Shown piece by piece: positions 24,630 to 32,579 of a DNA stretch of 64,000 nucleotides. How positions within the stretch are numbered: position 1 is the first letter of the stretch; each line of letters opens with the position of its first letter. The stretch spans positions 33,628 to 97,627 of the forward strand of contig SVST01000007.1 in assembly GCA_015064155.1 (NCBI GenBank), read 5' to 3'. The notes below the pieces were generated by a model. The model was not told the DNA's origin and made no database searches. It worked only from the letters and a program-made list of their open reading frames with translations. The position numbers and the translations under genes were made by a program. Origin of the DNA: Oscillospiraceae bacterium (GTDB lineage Bacteria > Bacillota > Clostridia > Oscillospirales > CAG-272).

Positions 24630-26618
24630 TTATCTTTTTTTAGCACTTCCTTTTGCTTTTATGTGGGAATTCTGCGGCTTGCCGACCTGTGATTTGCGCG
24701 TTTTTTTACCGTTCGGGTTGGTTGAGCCTTTTTGAAGGTTGTGACGGTTGTCGGATTTTTCCTTGGTGGCATGCAAGGGATTTCCCTTTTTGTCTGTTTT
24801 GCGATAGGGTTGTCCCGCCCCCGCAGGGCGCACCAAGCAATCCTTTCCGTATCCGATCAGATCGGAACGACCCGCACGGAGCAGTGCTTCTCGCACAAGT
24901 GCTGCGTTTTGCGGCTTGTTATACTGCAACAGAGCACGTTGGAGCTGCTTTTCGTGATAGTCGGTGGCAACGTAAACCGGCTTCATGGTAAGCGGATTGA
25001 TGCCCGTGTAGTACATGACGGTGGATGCCGTGCCGGGCGTGGGGTAATAGTCCTGAACCTGCTCGGGCGCATAGCCGTTTCGTTTGAGGCAGAGTGCCAG
25101 CTCAACGGCGTCCGACAGCGTGGAGCCGGGGTGACTGGACATCAGATAGGGAACGAGATATTGCTCCTTGCCGAGCGCGTGCGTAATGTCGAAAAATTTC
25201 TCTCGGAATGCCTCGTACACACCGAACTGCGGCTTTCCCATCGAGGCAAGCACCGCGCTTGAGCAATGCTCGGGAGCAACCTTGAGCTGTCCGCTGACGT
25301 GATCCTTGACAAGCTTTTTGAAAAACGCGTCGTTTTTATCTGCCATCAGGTAATCAAAGCGGATGCCGCTTCGGATAAACACCTTTTTAACACGCGGAAG
25401 TGCCTCTACCGCCTCCAAAAGGCGTAGGTATTCGCTGTGATCGACCTTTAAGTTTTTGCAAGGTGTGGGAGCCAAGCATTTACGCGTGGAGCAAACACCG
25501 TCCTTCAGCTGCTTGTCGCAGGCGGGGTATCGGAAATTGGCGGTCGGTCCTCCGATATCGTGGATATAGCCCTTGAAATCGGGGAGAGCCGTGATCTTTC
25601 TTGCCTCCTCGACTACGCTTTGGATACTGCGTGAGCGCACGGTTCTTCCTTGATGGAAGGCAAGCGCGCAGAAATTGCAGCCGCCAAAGCAGCCACGGTT
25701 GTGTGTGACCGAGAATTTGACCTCTTCGATCCCCGGAACACCGCCCATTTCGCGGTAGACGGGGTGGTAATCGCGCATATAGGGAAGTGCGTATACGCGG
25801 TCCAGCTCCTCGCGCTCCAAGGGGGGCATGGGAGGGTTTTGTACCAACAGCTTGCCGTCGTAACGCTCGCAAACGGCTTTGCCGTTGATCGAATCCTGAT
25901 TCTTGTATTGGATTCCGAACGCCTCGGCATAGGTTTTGGGATCGGTTTTCAGCTCGTTGTAATCAAAGGTCTTGGCAACCTCGTAATGGATCGGGTCCTC
26001 GGGGTTCGCAAGATAGACCGTTCCGCGTACGTCACGGATCTTGCGGATCGGAACACCGCGCGACAAGAGATCTGCAATCCGTAAAAGGATGTTTTCTCCC
26101 ATGCCGTAGGTGAGCAGATCGGCTCGGCTGTCCACGAGAATCGACCGACGCACCTTGTTATCCCAGTAATCGTAGTGCGCAAAGCGACGGAGTGATGCCT
26201 CCAGTCCGCCGATGATAATCGGGACGTCACCGTATGCCTCGCGAATGCGGTTGCAGTACACGATCACGGCGCGATCGGGACGGTTCCCCATTTTTCCACC
26301 GGGGGAATAGTAGTCAAAGCTGCGCTTCTTTTTTGCGGCGGTGTAATGTGCCACCATGCTGTCGATATTTCCCGACGTCACCAAAAAGCCGAGACGAGGC
26401 TTCCCGTATTCGCGGAACGCATCACAGCTTTTGTAGTCGGGCTGAGAAAGGATTGCCACACGGTAGCCCGCATGCTCCAGCACACGGGAAATGATGGCAA
26501 CCCCAAAGGACGGATGATCGACGTAAGCGTCGCCCGTGACGTACACGAAATCGGGCGCGTCCCAGCCTCGCTCTTCCATATCCTTGCGGCAAAGCGGTAA
26601 AAATTGATTGGTTTCCAT
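24630..26618 (-). CDS. YgiQ-type radical SAM protein
   Basis: A 662-residue UPF0313/YgiQ radical SAM protein of unknown reaction. Seen: an N-terminal B12-like Rossmann part (DHPSFGVAIISRVLEHAGYR, SGNIDSMVAHYT, GGLEASLRRFAHYDYWDN), the cluster motif RGCFGGCNFC (C-x3-C-x2-C, about residues 309-317), GPTANFRYPAC and QDYYPTPGTASTVMYYTGI. The last 70 residues are a Lys/Asn-rich disordered tail. SD AAGGAT before ATG 26618; it follows the ttcA-like gene by two bases and ends an operon trmN6-(53-residue ORF)-ttcA-ygiQ. Confidence 0.93.
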   Translation of the reverse strand: METNQFLPLCRKDMEERGWDAPDFVYVTGDAYVDHPSFGVAIISRVLEHAGYRVAILSQPDYKSCDAFREYGKPRLGFLVTSGNIDSMVAHYTAAKKKRSFDYYSPGGKMGNRPDRAVIVYCNRIREAYGDVPIIIGGLEASLRRFAHYDYWDNKVRRSILVDSRADLLTYGMGENILLRIADLLSRGVPIRKIRDVRGTVYLANPEDPIHYEVAKTFDYNELKTDPKTYAEAFGIQYKNQDSINGKAVCERYDGKLLVQNPPMPPLEREELDRVYALPYMRDYHPVYREMGGVPGIEEVKFSVTHNRGCFGGCNFCALAFHQGRTVRSRSIQSVVEEARKITALPDFKGYIHDIGGPTANFRYPACDKQLKDGVCSTRKCLAPTPCKNLKVDHSEYLRLLEAVEALPRVKKVFIRSGIRFDYLMADKNDAFFKKLVKDHVSGQLKVAPEHCSSAVLASMGKPQFGVYEAFREKFFDITHALGKEQYLVPYLMSSHPGSTLSDAVELALCLKRNGYAPEQVQDYYPTPGTASTVMYYTGINPLTMKPVYVATDYHEKQLQRALLQYNKPQNAALVREALLRAGRSDLIGYGKDCLVRPAGAGQPYRKTDKKGNPLHATKEKSDNRHNLQKGSTNPNGKKTRKSQVGKPQNSHIKAKGSAKKR

Positions 26619-26620
26619 GA

Positions 26621-27403
26621 TTATCCTTCTTCTTCGTTTGAAGTCGTTTCGTTTTGGTAAGCCTTGATTCCTTGCATCCCCGCATTCATTTTGAAGCCGT
26701 CGATCTCTCCCCGTTGCATGGCACCGAAGATGCGGTAGCGTAAGCCGTCGTGCTTGCGGTCCAGCTCGGTAATCAGCTGCTTCATTTCCTCACGCTGGGT
26801 GTTTCCGTCGGCAGGGCAGGAGGATTTGACTACGGGCAGATCGACCTTCTTGGCAAAATACCGTACGTCCTTTTCGGGCATGTACAGCATGGGACGAATC
26901 ACCTTGATTCCAACGCGGGAGAGGTACGTGACGGGCGAAAAGCAACCGATTCTTCCCTCAAAAAAGAGGTTGAGCATAAAGGTTTCCACGGCATCGTCGA
27001 AATGGTGTCCCAACGCAACGGCAGTGCATCCCAGCTCCTTGGCGGCATTGTTCAAGGCACCGCGCCGCATCTTGGCACAGAGCGAGCAGGGATTTTTTTC
27101 CTTTCGCACGTCAAAGATGATTTTGGAAATCTCGGTGGGCACGATGTGGTAGGGGACGTTCAATTCGTCGCAAAGCCTTTGGATGGGAGAAAAATCGGTA
27201 CCCTCAAATCCCATGTCAATCGTGATTGCGATCAGCTCAAACGGAACGGGATAAAAGCGGCGAAGCTCTGCCATGGCGCAAAGAAGTGTCAAAGAGTCCT
27301 TGCCGGCAGACACGCCCACCGCAATTTTGTCACCCGGCTCAATCATTTGGTAGTCGTCCAATGCGCGCCGTGTAAAGCTTAAAATTCGTTTGATTTGTTC
27401 CAT
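26621..27403 (-). CDS. TtcA-like tRNA 2-thiolation ATPase (PP-loop)
   Basis: A 260-residue N-type PP-loop ATPase of the TtcA/TtuA group that thiolates tRNA. Seen: the PP-loop GVSAGKDSLTLLCAM (residues 29-43; Ala replaces the usual Gly of SGGKDS, as is common in this group), the first CxxC in PCSLCAKMRRGAL (about 111-123), ALGHHFDDAVETFMLNL and the later single cysteine region VVKSSCPADGN. Cysteines of this pattern hold a 4Fe-4S cluster in TtcA. SD AAGGAG before ATG 27403. It sits with TrmN6, another tRNA-modification enzyme. Confidence 0.88.
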   Translation of the reverse strand: MEQIKRILSFTRRALDDYQMIEPGDKIAVGVSAGKDSLTLLCAMAELRRFYPVPFELIAITIDMGFEGTDFSPIQRLCDELNVPYHIVPTEISKIIFDVRKEKNPCSLCAKMRRGALNNAAKELGCTAVALGHHFDDAVETFMLNLFFEGRIGCFSPVTYLSRVGIKVIRPMLYMPEKDVRYFAKKVDLPVVKSSCPADGNTQREEMKQLITELDRKHDGLRYRIFGAMQRGEIDGFKMNAGMQGIKAYQNETTSNEEEG

Positions 27404-27427
27404 ATATCTCCTTGAAAATAAGTGACA

Positions 27428-27461
27428 ACAGGTGGTTCACCGTGATGTGTGAACCACCTGT
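27428..27461 (-). terminator. Stem-loop after the 53-residue ORF
   Basis: CAGGTGGTTCAC (27429-27440) pairs with GTGAACCACCTG (27449-27460), 12 perfect base pairs. No T-run follows on the minus strand, so it may be an attenuator or processing site inside the operon rather than a full terminator. Confidence 0.5.
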
Positions 27462-27482
27462 GTGGAAGGCTTTTTCAAGCTG

Positions 27483-27644
27483 TTATTCTTCCTCTTTTTC
27501 TTTGTCGTTTTCCAAGCCATCCGGCAACTCGTCGGCGTCAACCGTCAAAGAACGGATGTGCCTTAGCTCGTGGATCACACCGATTGCAACCAGCGTCGTC
27601 GCAACAGCGGCAATTCCAAGACCGATTAAAAGCTTCTTATTCAT
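27483..27644 (-). CDS. 53-residue single-pass membrane protein
   Basis: A short open reading frame starting with MNKKLLIGLGIAAVATTLVA: one hydrophobic helix (residues 4-24) with a positively charged start and no cleavage site, then a mixed linker (IHELRHIRSL) and a very acidic end (five Glu in the last eight residues). ATG 27644 has GGAGA eight bases upstream and the gene fits neatly between trmN6 (26-base gap) and the hairpin ahead of ttcA. It is likely real and membrane-anchored with the tail in the cytoplasm. No family recognised. Confidence 0.65.
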   Translation of the reverse strand: MNKKLLIGLGIAAVATTLVAIGVIHELRHIRSLTVDADELPDGLENDKEKEEE

Positions 27645-27670
27645 CGTGTATCTCCTTTGTCATAGAGTTT

Positions 27671-28474
27671 TCATTGATAGAATCTATTGGGGAAACTGCA
27701 GGTGTCATAGATTGCCTGCGCGTTCTCGGAAAGGCGTCGTGTCTTTTCGTTCGCACCTTTCGATTTTTGATAGAGGATCAGGGGGGGCGTTACGCGCATG
27801 GCGGGAGAAGCACCCTTGACCGCCTCGGTAAGGACCATACAAGGCTCGCTTTCGGTGTCTGCATAGACCACGGTCATGCGTTTCGGGGCAAGCTTTGCCT
27901 CGTGCAACGCGTAAAACAACTCACTGAGTCGGTCGGGTCGCCAGACGGTTAAAAATCGACCGCCGTGCTTCAAAAGCCTTGCGGCTGCGGCGCAAAAATC
28001 CTCAATACCGCCGCAAACCTCATGTCTCGCGACGTATTTTTCGTCGTGGACGTTGCGCTTTCCGCTGTCGGTGCGCATATAGGGAGGATTGGCGGTGACC
28101 AAATCCACCTCTCTTCCCAGGGTGCTTGCCGAAAGGGTGCGGATATCGGCACACAAGGGCGTGATGCGGTTGCCAAGCTCGTTGATGGCGGCATTTCGTT
28201 CGATCAGGTCAACGAAAGCCGGTTGAATTTCCACGGCAACCCCCGATGCGATTTTGTTTTTGGAAAGCAACAAGAGGGGGATGATTCCCGTGCCGCTTCC
28301 GAGATCGACCGCGCGTGCCGAGGGAGTTTTCCGTGCAAATGCCGCGAGCAGATACGCATCGGTTCCAAAGGTCAATCCGTTTTTCTTTTGGATCAGGGAT
28401 AGATTTTCGTTGATCTCGTCCAATCGCTCATCCTCAAAAAGTCTTGGAGCTGACGTATCGGAGCTGGGATTCAT
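27671..28474 (-). CDS. tRNA1(Val) A37 N6-methyltransferase-like protein
   Basis: A 267-residue class I SAM-dependent methyltransferase of the TrmN6/YfiC group. Seen: GLTFGTDAYLLAAFAR (family 'fgTDavLLa', residues 33-48), motif I VDLGSGTGIIPLLL (about 56-69), VEIQPAFVDLIERN, and the N6-adenine catalytic tetrapeptide NPPY (about 128-131). The C-terminal part fits the YfiC-like pattern (SEPCMVLTEAVKG). First gene of the operon that continues with the 53-residue ORF, ttcA and ygiQ. SD AGAGGAAA before ATG 28474. Confidence 0.88.
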   Translation of the reverse strand: MNPSSDTSAPRLFEDERLDEINENLSLIQKKNGLTFGTDAYLLAAFARKTPSARAVDLGSGTGIIPLLLLSKNKIASGVAVEIQPAFVDLIERNAAINELGNRITPLCADIRTLSASTLGREVDLVTANPPYMRTDSGKRNVHDEKYVARHEVCGGIEDFCAAAARLLKHGGRFLTVWRPDRLSELFYALHEAKLAPKRMTVVYADTESEPCMVLTEAVKGASPAMRVTPPLILYQKSKGANEKTRRLSENAQAIYDTCSFPNRFYQ

Positions 28475-28530
28475 AGCGGTTTCCTCTTTTATATCGAATC
28501 AATCCAAGGGATTGTGTGTGTTCAAAACAG

Positions 28531-28566
28531 AAGGCGGAGCAGGCAGAAAAGCTTGCTCCGCCTTTT
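28531..28566. terminator. Terminator of the ferredoxin gene
   Basis: AAGGCGGAGCAGGC (28531-28544) pairs with GCTTGCTCCGCCTT (28551-28564), one G-U pair. The minus-strand tail is CTGTTTTG. It lies between the ferredoxin and trmN6 genes. Confidence 0.75.
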
Positions 28567-28582
28567 GCGGGGTGGATGTAGA

Positions 28583-28753
28583 TTAAGCCTCCTGAGCAGC
28601 TGCTACAGGGCAAGCCTCGGCACAAGCGCCACAGCTTACGCACTTATCTGCATCGATGTCATACTTACCGTCGCCCTCAACAATTGCATCCATAGGGCAA
28701 GCCTCAGCGCATGCGCCGCAAGCGATGCAATCATCAGAAATCTTATATGCCAT
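28583..28753 (-). CDS. 2[4Fe-4S] ferredoxin, clostridial type
   Basis: A 56-residue electron carrier with the two classical motifs CIACGACAEACP and CVSCGACAEACP (C-x2-C-x2-C-x3-C-P twice), each binding a 4Fe-4S cluster. Start: ATG 28753 (MAYKISDDC) with GGAGG upstream (CAGGAGGTGT); the longer in-frame start to 28807 is unlike any ferredoxin. Monocistronic with its own promoter and terminator, as expected of an abundant small protein in an anaerobe. Confidence 0.97.
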   Translation of the reverse strand: MAYKISDDCIACGACAEACPMDAIVEGDGKYDIDADKCVSCGACAEACPVAAAQEA

Positions 28754-28821
28754 TGGTTTTACACCTCCTGTGTGATTTTTTAACAGTACCGCGCCACAGC
28801 ACGGCACCGTTTGATACTACT

Positions 28822-28849
28822 ATTGTATCATATTTTTTCGTTTTTGCAA
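28822..28849 (-). promoter_or_regulatory. Promoter of the ferredoxin gene
   Basis: Minus strand: TTGCAA (28844-28849), 16-base spacer, TACAAT (28822-28827). Confidence 0.65.
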
Positions 28850-28921
28850 CTGTTTTTTACAATTTTTTTTGAATTTTTTTCAAAATTTCAGACCAACGTT
28901 ACGTCAATAGGGAGAAAACGG

Positions 28922-30325
28922 TTAAGAGCCCGCGTTTTCCTTGGGGTCATTCCCCTTTTTTTCCTTGCCGATGACGGTAACGTCGTCACGGTGATACTGC
29001 TTTGGGGCGGTGTCGGGATTGTCCTTGAGGACGACGCGAACCGTGCCTGCCAAGGGGGTGGACCCGATGACCACGCCAACACCGTCGGGGGTACGCACGA
29101 GCGAGTCGTTGGACGGGGTTTTTCGAATTTCCTCCGCATAAACCTCGGATTCATAACGCAGACAGCACATCAGTCTTCCGCAAACACCGGAAATCTTTGC
29201 CGAATTGAGCGAGAGATTCTGATCCTTTGCCATTTTGATCGAAACCTGTGCAAAGTCAGGCAGGAACGTCGAACAGCAAAGGGGTCTTCCGCAAGCACCG
29301 ATTCCGCCGAGAATCTTTGCCTCGTCGCGGATTCCGATCTGACGAAGTTCAATGCGCGTACGGAATACCGATGCCAGATCCTTGACCAGCTCGCGGAAGT
29401 CTACGCGTCCCTCTGCCGCAAAGTAGAAGAGAAGCTTGGAGCCGTCGAACGCATACTGCACCTCAATCAGCTTCATTTCAAGACCGTGCTTTGCAATCTT
29501 TTCCTGGCAAATTCCGAAAGCCTTGGATTCCTTTTCGCGATTTTCCTCATTTTTTGCCACGTCCGCGGGGGTTGCGATGCGCAGTAGCGGGCGCAAGGGA
29601 GAAACCACGTGATCGGCACTGATTTTGGTGTTGGCAAGGCAGACCTCACCGAACTCGGGACCTCGCGTCGTTTCAACGATTACCGAGTCGCCCTTTGCCG
29701 CCTGCAAGCGATTGGGATCAAAATAATACATTTTTCCTGCCGAACGGAAGCGGACACCGACAACCTCAATGGGCGGTGCTTCCTCTTTTGGGGGATCGAT
29801 TGCCTGAGAGTTATCGAGCTGTAGATCGGCAGACTGTTCCGTGTCTGCGATTTTTGGGGGCTCTTCCGAAACGGGGGCGGGCTCCGGCTGTGCCGAATAA
29901 GCGGTGGGGACGGTGCCGTCTGCCGCCTTCAAAACGATCTGTGCGCGCAACTCGGAAAGCGCGATCTCCTGCTTATTGGGGGCTTCGTAAGGATCGTAGG
30001 GACGGCTCTCGGGATCGCGGCGGTATCCGTTCCCCTGTTGTCTTCTGTTGCCCGAACGGTCATTTCTACGGTTATGATGCGCATGATGCGCTTGATTTTT
30101 CTCGGTGCGAGTGGGGTCGGCAGGCTTTTCGGGTGTCTCCCGCACTGCTTCTGCGGCAGGATCTGCCGACGCGGCGGTTGTCATCTCACTCTTTTCGGGA
30201 TGCGGACGGTTTGGGTGTTTATGGTGACGGCGGTGGTGATTTCTGCGGCCATGTCCCGCCTTTCCACCGCCGTTTTCCGTATGCTCTGCGGAAACGGGGG
30301 CAGAATTTTGATTCTGATCTGTCAT
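28922..30325 (-). CDS. RicT/YaaT-type PSP1-domain protein with long disordered N-terminus
   Basis: A 467-residue PSP1-domain protein. In Bacillus RicT joins RicA and RicF in an Fe-S complex that helps RNA processing and affects sporulation and competence. Residues 1-190 are low complexity, rich in His, Asn, Arg, Pro and Glu; the conserved part begins near GVRFRSAGKMYYFDP. Seen: cysteine motifs GACGRPLCCSTFL and VCGRLMCCLRYE (RicT 4Fe-4S ligands), plus RIELRQIGIRDEAK. Start: ATG 30325 with AAAGGATTG upstream. Typical RicT is ~275 residues, so the tail is a large addition. holB lies 38 bases upstream, as is common in Bacillota. Confidence 0.9.
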   Translation of the reverse strand: MTDQNQNSAPVSAEHTENGGGKAGHGRRNHHRRHHKHPNRPHPEKSEMTTAASADPAAEAVRETPEKPADPTRTEKNQAHHAHHNRRNDRSGNRRQQGNGYRRDPESRPYDPYEAPNKQEIALSELRAQIVLKAADGTVPTAYSAQPEPAPVSEEPPKIADTEQSADLQLDNSQAIDPPKEEAPPIEVVGVRFRSAGKMYYFDPNRLQAAKGDSVIVETTRGPEFGEVCLANTKISADHVVSPLRPLLRIATPADVAKNEENREKESKAFGICQEKIAKHGLEMKLIEVQYAFDGSKLLFYFAAEGRVDFRELVKDLASVFRTRIELRQIGIRDEAKILGGIGACGRPLCCSTFLPDFAQVSIKMAKDQNLSLNSAKISGVCGRLMCCLRYESEVYAEEIRKTPSNDSLVRTPDGVGVVIGSTPLAGTVRVVLKDNPDTAPKQYHRDDVTVIGKEKKGNDPKENAGS

Positions 30326-30363
30326 AGTACAATCCTTTCTATGGAACTCATGGCAAAGTGCCA

Positions 30364-31395
30364 TTAAAACAATCCGGTTGCGGTTGCAAACGCGGTTAAG
30401 GTCAAGCGCACGTTTGCGTTTCGCTGCAGCGTATCAACGGTTTCGTCGATTTTTGCACACAGCGACAATAGCTCGGGTGTGGTGAAGTGATAGGCAAAAT
30501 CGAATGCATCCTCGCTTTTGGCGAAAAAGCAGAGGGGTGCCGTTTCGGTTTGCTTCACCAGCAGCAGATCGCGCATACAATACAAAAACAGCTGCATCTG
30601 TTCAATCAGCTCCTCTCTTTTCTGAGGCAGCTTTTTCAAGAAGAGAAAAGAGGTCGCGCTGTTTTTACGGACGGAAACCAGCCTTGCAAATTCGCGTGCG
30701 TTGTTTCGCAGCTGCAAAATCGGTTCTCTGGTTTTTGGATTCAAGAGCCTTAACGCGGTTCCGATGCTTCCGTTTGCCGCGGCAAGAACCTCGAAATATT
30801 CCTGCTCGTTACTCTTTTTGAGCTGTGCGGCATCGGCGTTTGTTTTGGAAATACAACGGTCGATCGCCTCGATCGGGATTGGCTCGAGGCGCAAGGTGGG
30901 CGCGCGGCTTCGAACCGTGTCCAAAAGCGTGGCTGCGGTGTCGCACAGTAACAAGAACAGCACGTATGGGGGAGGCTCCTCCAGGGTCAGAAGCAAGGCG
31001 TTTTGTGCCTGCTCGGTGAGCAGATGCGCCTCCTCAATGACGTAAACCTTTGTTGAGATATCGTTTGGCGGAACCAGAACGTCGCTTTTTAAAAAGCGTA
31101 CGACGTCCACACCGATCGTAGCGGTATCCTCGCGCCGGACGTAGATGATGTCGGGGCAATTTCCGCCAAAGATCCTCCGGCACTGCGTGCAGTGCATGCA
31201 GGGAAGTGCGGCACTTTCATCCCGTTGTGCCTCGCATCCGATCGCCGCGGCAATCCGCTGTGCCAGCATATGCTTTCCGCTGCCGCGCGGTCCCTCAATG
31301 ACGTAGGCATGTGCAAGCTTTTGCGTTAGAATATCGTTCGACAGCCGTTTCAGAAGCTCGCGGTTTCCAACCATATCCGAAAAAACAGGTTTCAT
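30364..31395 (-). CDS. holB: DNA polymerase III subunit delta-prime
   Basis: A 343-residue AAA+ clamp-loader subunit. Seen: FSDMVGNRELLKRL opening, Walker A GPRGSGKHMLAQRIA (about residues 35-49), a four-cysteine zinc module in PCMHCTQCRRIFGGNCPD (about 66-83), VYVIEEAHLLTEQAQNALL (Walker B region, with E-E-A-H) and TLEEPPPYVLFLLLC followed by the sensor-1 region. Start: ATG 31395 with AAGGAGCC upstream; a longer in-frame start would cross its promoter. Followed by ricT. Confidence 0.9.
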   Translation of the reverse strand: MKPVFSDMVGNRELLKRLSNDILTQKLAHAYVIEGPRGSGKHMLAQRIAAAIGCEAQRDESAALPCMHCTQCRRIFGGNCPDIIYVRREDTATIGVDVVRFLKSDVLVPPNDISTKVYVIEEAHLLTEQAQNALLLTLEEPPPYVLFLLLCDTAATLLDTVRSRAPTLRLEPIPIEAIDRCISKTNADAAQLKKSNEQEYFEVLAAANGSIGTALRLLNPKTREPILQLRNNAREFARLVSVRKNSATSFLFLKKLPQKREELIEQMQLFLYCMRDLLLVKQTETAPLCFFAKSEDAFDFAYHFTTPELLSLCAKIDETVDTLQRNANVRLTLTAFATATGLF

Positions 31396-31435
31396 GCCAA
31401 GGCTCCTTTCCGACGCATTCAAACGATTCCTATTT

Positions 31436-31464
31436 ATTATAGCAGTTTTCCTCTCTTTTGTCAA
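31436..31464 (-). promoter_or_regulatory. Promoter of the holB-ricT operon
   Basis: Minus strand: TTGACA (31459-31464), 17-base spacer, TATAAT (31436-31441) with extended TGC: full consensus. Confidence 0.85.
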
Positions 31465-31598
31465 GACACCCGTGTGGATTGTCTTTATATACGGATCGTT
31501 TTTTTCTTGTATTCGCAGTTCTTGGTCCCCTTTTGTATAATTTGAGAAAAGCAGAACAAACTAACCTTAGCTTCAAAAAAGGGAAAGGGGGTGAAAAA

Positions 31599-32051
31599 AT
31601 GACGGAAACAGTAGCACAAGGAAGGACAGAAGCACTTTTGAATACGGCATACAAAACCGTCAAATCGGCAAGCGAATTGATCTTGAATCTGATGCCAAAG
31701 GTGAAGGACGAGCAATTGAAGAGCGATATGACGGTACACCTGAGTGCATTGGAGGCATTTTCTTCGCGTACGGTCAAGCTGTTGGCAGAGGAAAATGCCA
31801 AGCCCGAGGAGGAAAGCACCGTTACAAAAATGTCGGCAAAATTGGGAAGCATGATGAACACGCTGTTGGATTCGGGCAACTCGCGCCTTGCCGAATTGAT
31901 GATTGAAAACGCGACGTCGGGGGTTAGCGAATTGACGCGTACCTTACGGGAATCCGAAAACCTCGGTGTATCGGAGAGTGCTCTTCGATTGAGTCGCGAC
32001 GTATGTACGTTTGAGGAAAAGCGGATTCAAAAAATGAAGGAATATTTGTGA
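31599..32051 (+). CDS. Four-helix protein at the head of the coat-protein cluster
   Basis: A 150-residue all-helical protein of no family I can name with confidence. Helices are visible at TEALLNTAYKTVKSASELIL, DEQLKSDMTVHLSALEAFSS, MSAKLGSMMNTLLDSGNSRL and ESALRLSRDVCTFEEKRIQK. It contains one cysteine and no membrane segment. The plan recalls the protein at 21084. SD AAAGGGGGTG before ATG 31599; a -10-like TATAAT lies at 31536-31541 with only a weak -35 (TTCGCA, 18-base spacer), so a sporulation sigma factor is possible. The next two genes, 10 and 12 bases apart, are spore-coat-like. Confidence 0.6.
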   Translation: MTETVAQGRTEALLNTAYKTVKSASELILNLMPKVKDEQLKSDMTVHLSALEAFSSRTVKLLAEENAKPEEESTVTKMSAKLGSMMNTLLDSGNSRLAELMIENATSGVSELTRTLRESENLGVSESALRLSRDVCTFEEKRIQKMKEYL

Positions 32052-32061
32052 GGGAGAAAAG

Positions 32062-32247
32062 ATGGCACAGATCACACAAAAAGAGCTTTCGGCAATTTCG
32101 GATCTTTTGACAATGGAAGAAAATCTGGTACAGAAATACAAATGCTATGCTTGTCAGACCACCGATGTGTCGTTGAAAAATCAATACGAGCAGATCGCGG
32201 CGCGGCACCGGCGTCACTATGATGAGCTGTATGCAAATCTGAAGTAA
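32062..32247 (+). CDS. Small spore coat-like protein (CotF-related half module)
   Basis: A 61-residue helical protein: MAQITQKELSAISDLLTMEE, a middle segment with two cysteine/tyrosine residues (YKCYACQ), then AARHRRHYDELYANL. This is the pattern of the ~60-residue 'spore coat protein' family of Clostridia, which resembles one helical hairpin of the ferritin-like Coat F domain (E-x-x-x-x-K-Y then H-x-x-H-Y). Ten bases after the gene upstream; SD GGGAG. It probably pairs with the next gene's product. Confidence 0.7.
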   Translation: MAQITQKELSAISDLLTMEENLVQKYKCYACQTTDVSLKNQYEQIAARHRRHYDELYANLK

Positions 32248-32259
32248 GGAGGAATCGTG

Positions 32260-32535
32260 ATGAATTCGGGTATGCAAAACACGTCCGGAATGAGCGAAAA
32301 AGAGGTTTTGACCGATCTCTTATCATCGCAGAAGTTCATTACGGGTGCCTACAACACCTTTTGCTGTGAGGCGGCTGAGCCTTCGGTGAAGAGCTGCTTG
32401 ATGTCGATGCTGGAGGACGAGCATCGGATCCAGCAGGAGCTGTTTCAAACGATGAGCCAAAAGGGATTTTATCAAACCGAAAAGGCAGAGGAAACCAAGA
32501 TCCAACAGGCAAAGCAGCAATTTTCAAAGAACTGA
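32260..32535 (+). CDS. Coat F-domain spore coat protein
   Basis: A 91-residue Coat_F (PF07875) protein. Seen: LTDLLSSQKFITGAYNTFCC (the family's 'DlLasqKfltsxYN'), a helix with two cysteines, then MLEDEHRIQQELFQTMSQKG and FYQTEK (the 'ee..h...ly..m...GWY' end). Start ATG 32260 with AAGGAGG seven bases upstream; GTG 32257 would be too close. Presence implies a spore-forming organism or one descended from spore formers. Ends a three-gene operon. Confidence 0.85.
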   Translation: MNSGMQNTSGMSEKEVLTDLLSSQKFITGAYNTFCCEAAEPSVKSCLMSMLEDEHRIQQELFQTMSQKGFYQTEKAEETKIQQAKQQFSKN

Positions 32536-32539
32536 AAGA

Positions 32540-32575
32540 AACCGCCCAACGCAGAAACGCGCGTTGGGCGGTTAG
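32540..32575. terminator. Terminator between the coat cluster and pgsA
   Basis: AACCGCCCAACGC (32540-32552) pairs with GCGTTGGGCGGTT (32561-32573), 13 bp; minus-strand tail is TCTTTCAG, plus-strand tail AGCC, so termination may rely on stem strength. Confidence 0.65.
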
Positions 32576-32579
32576 CCGT

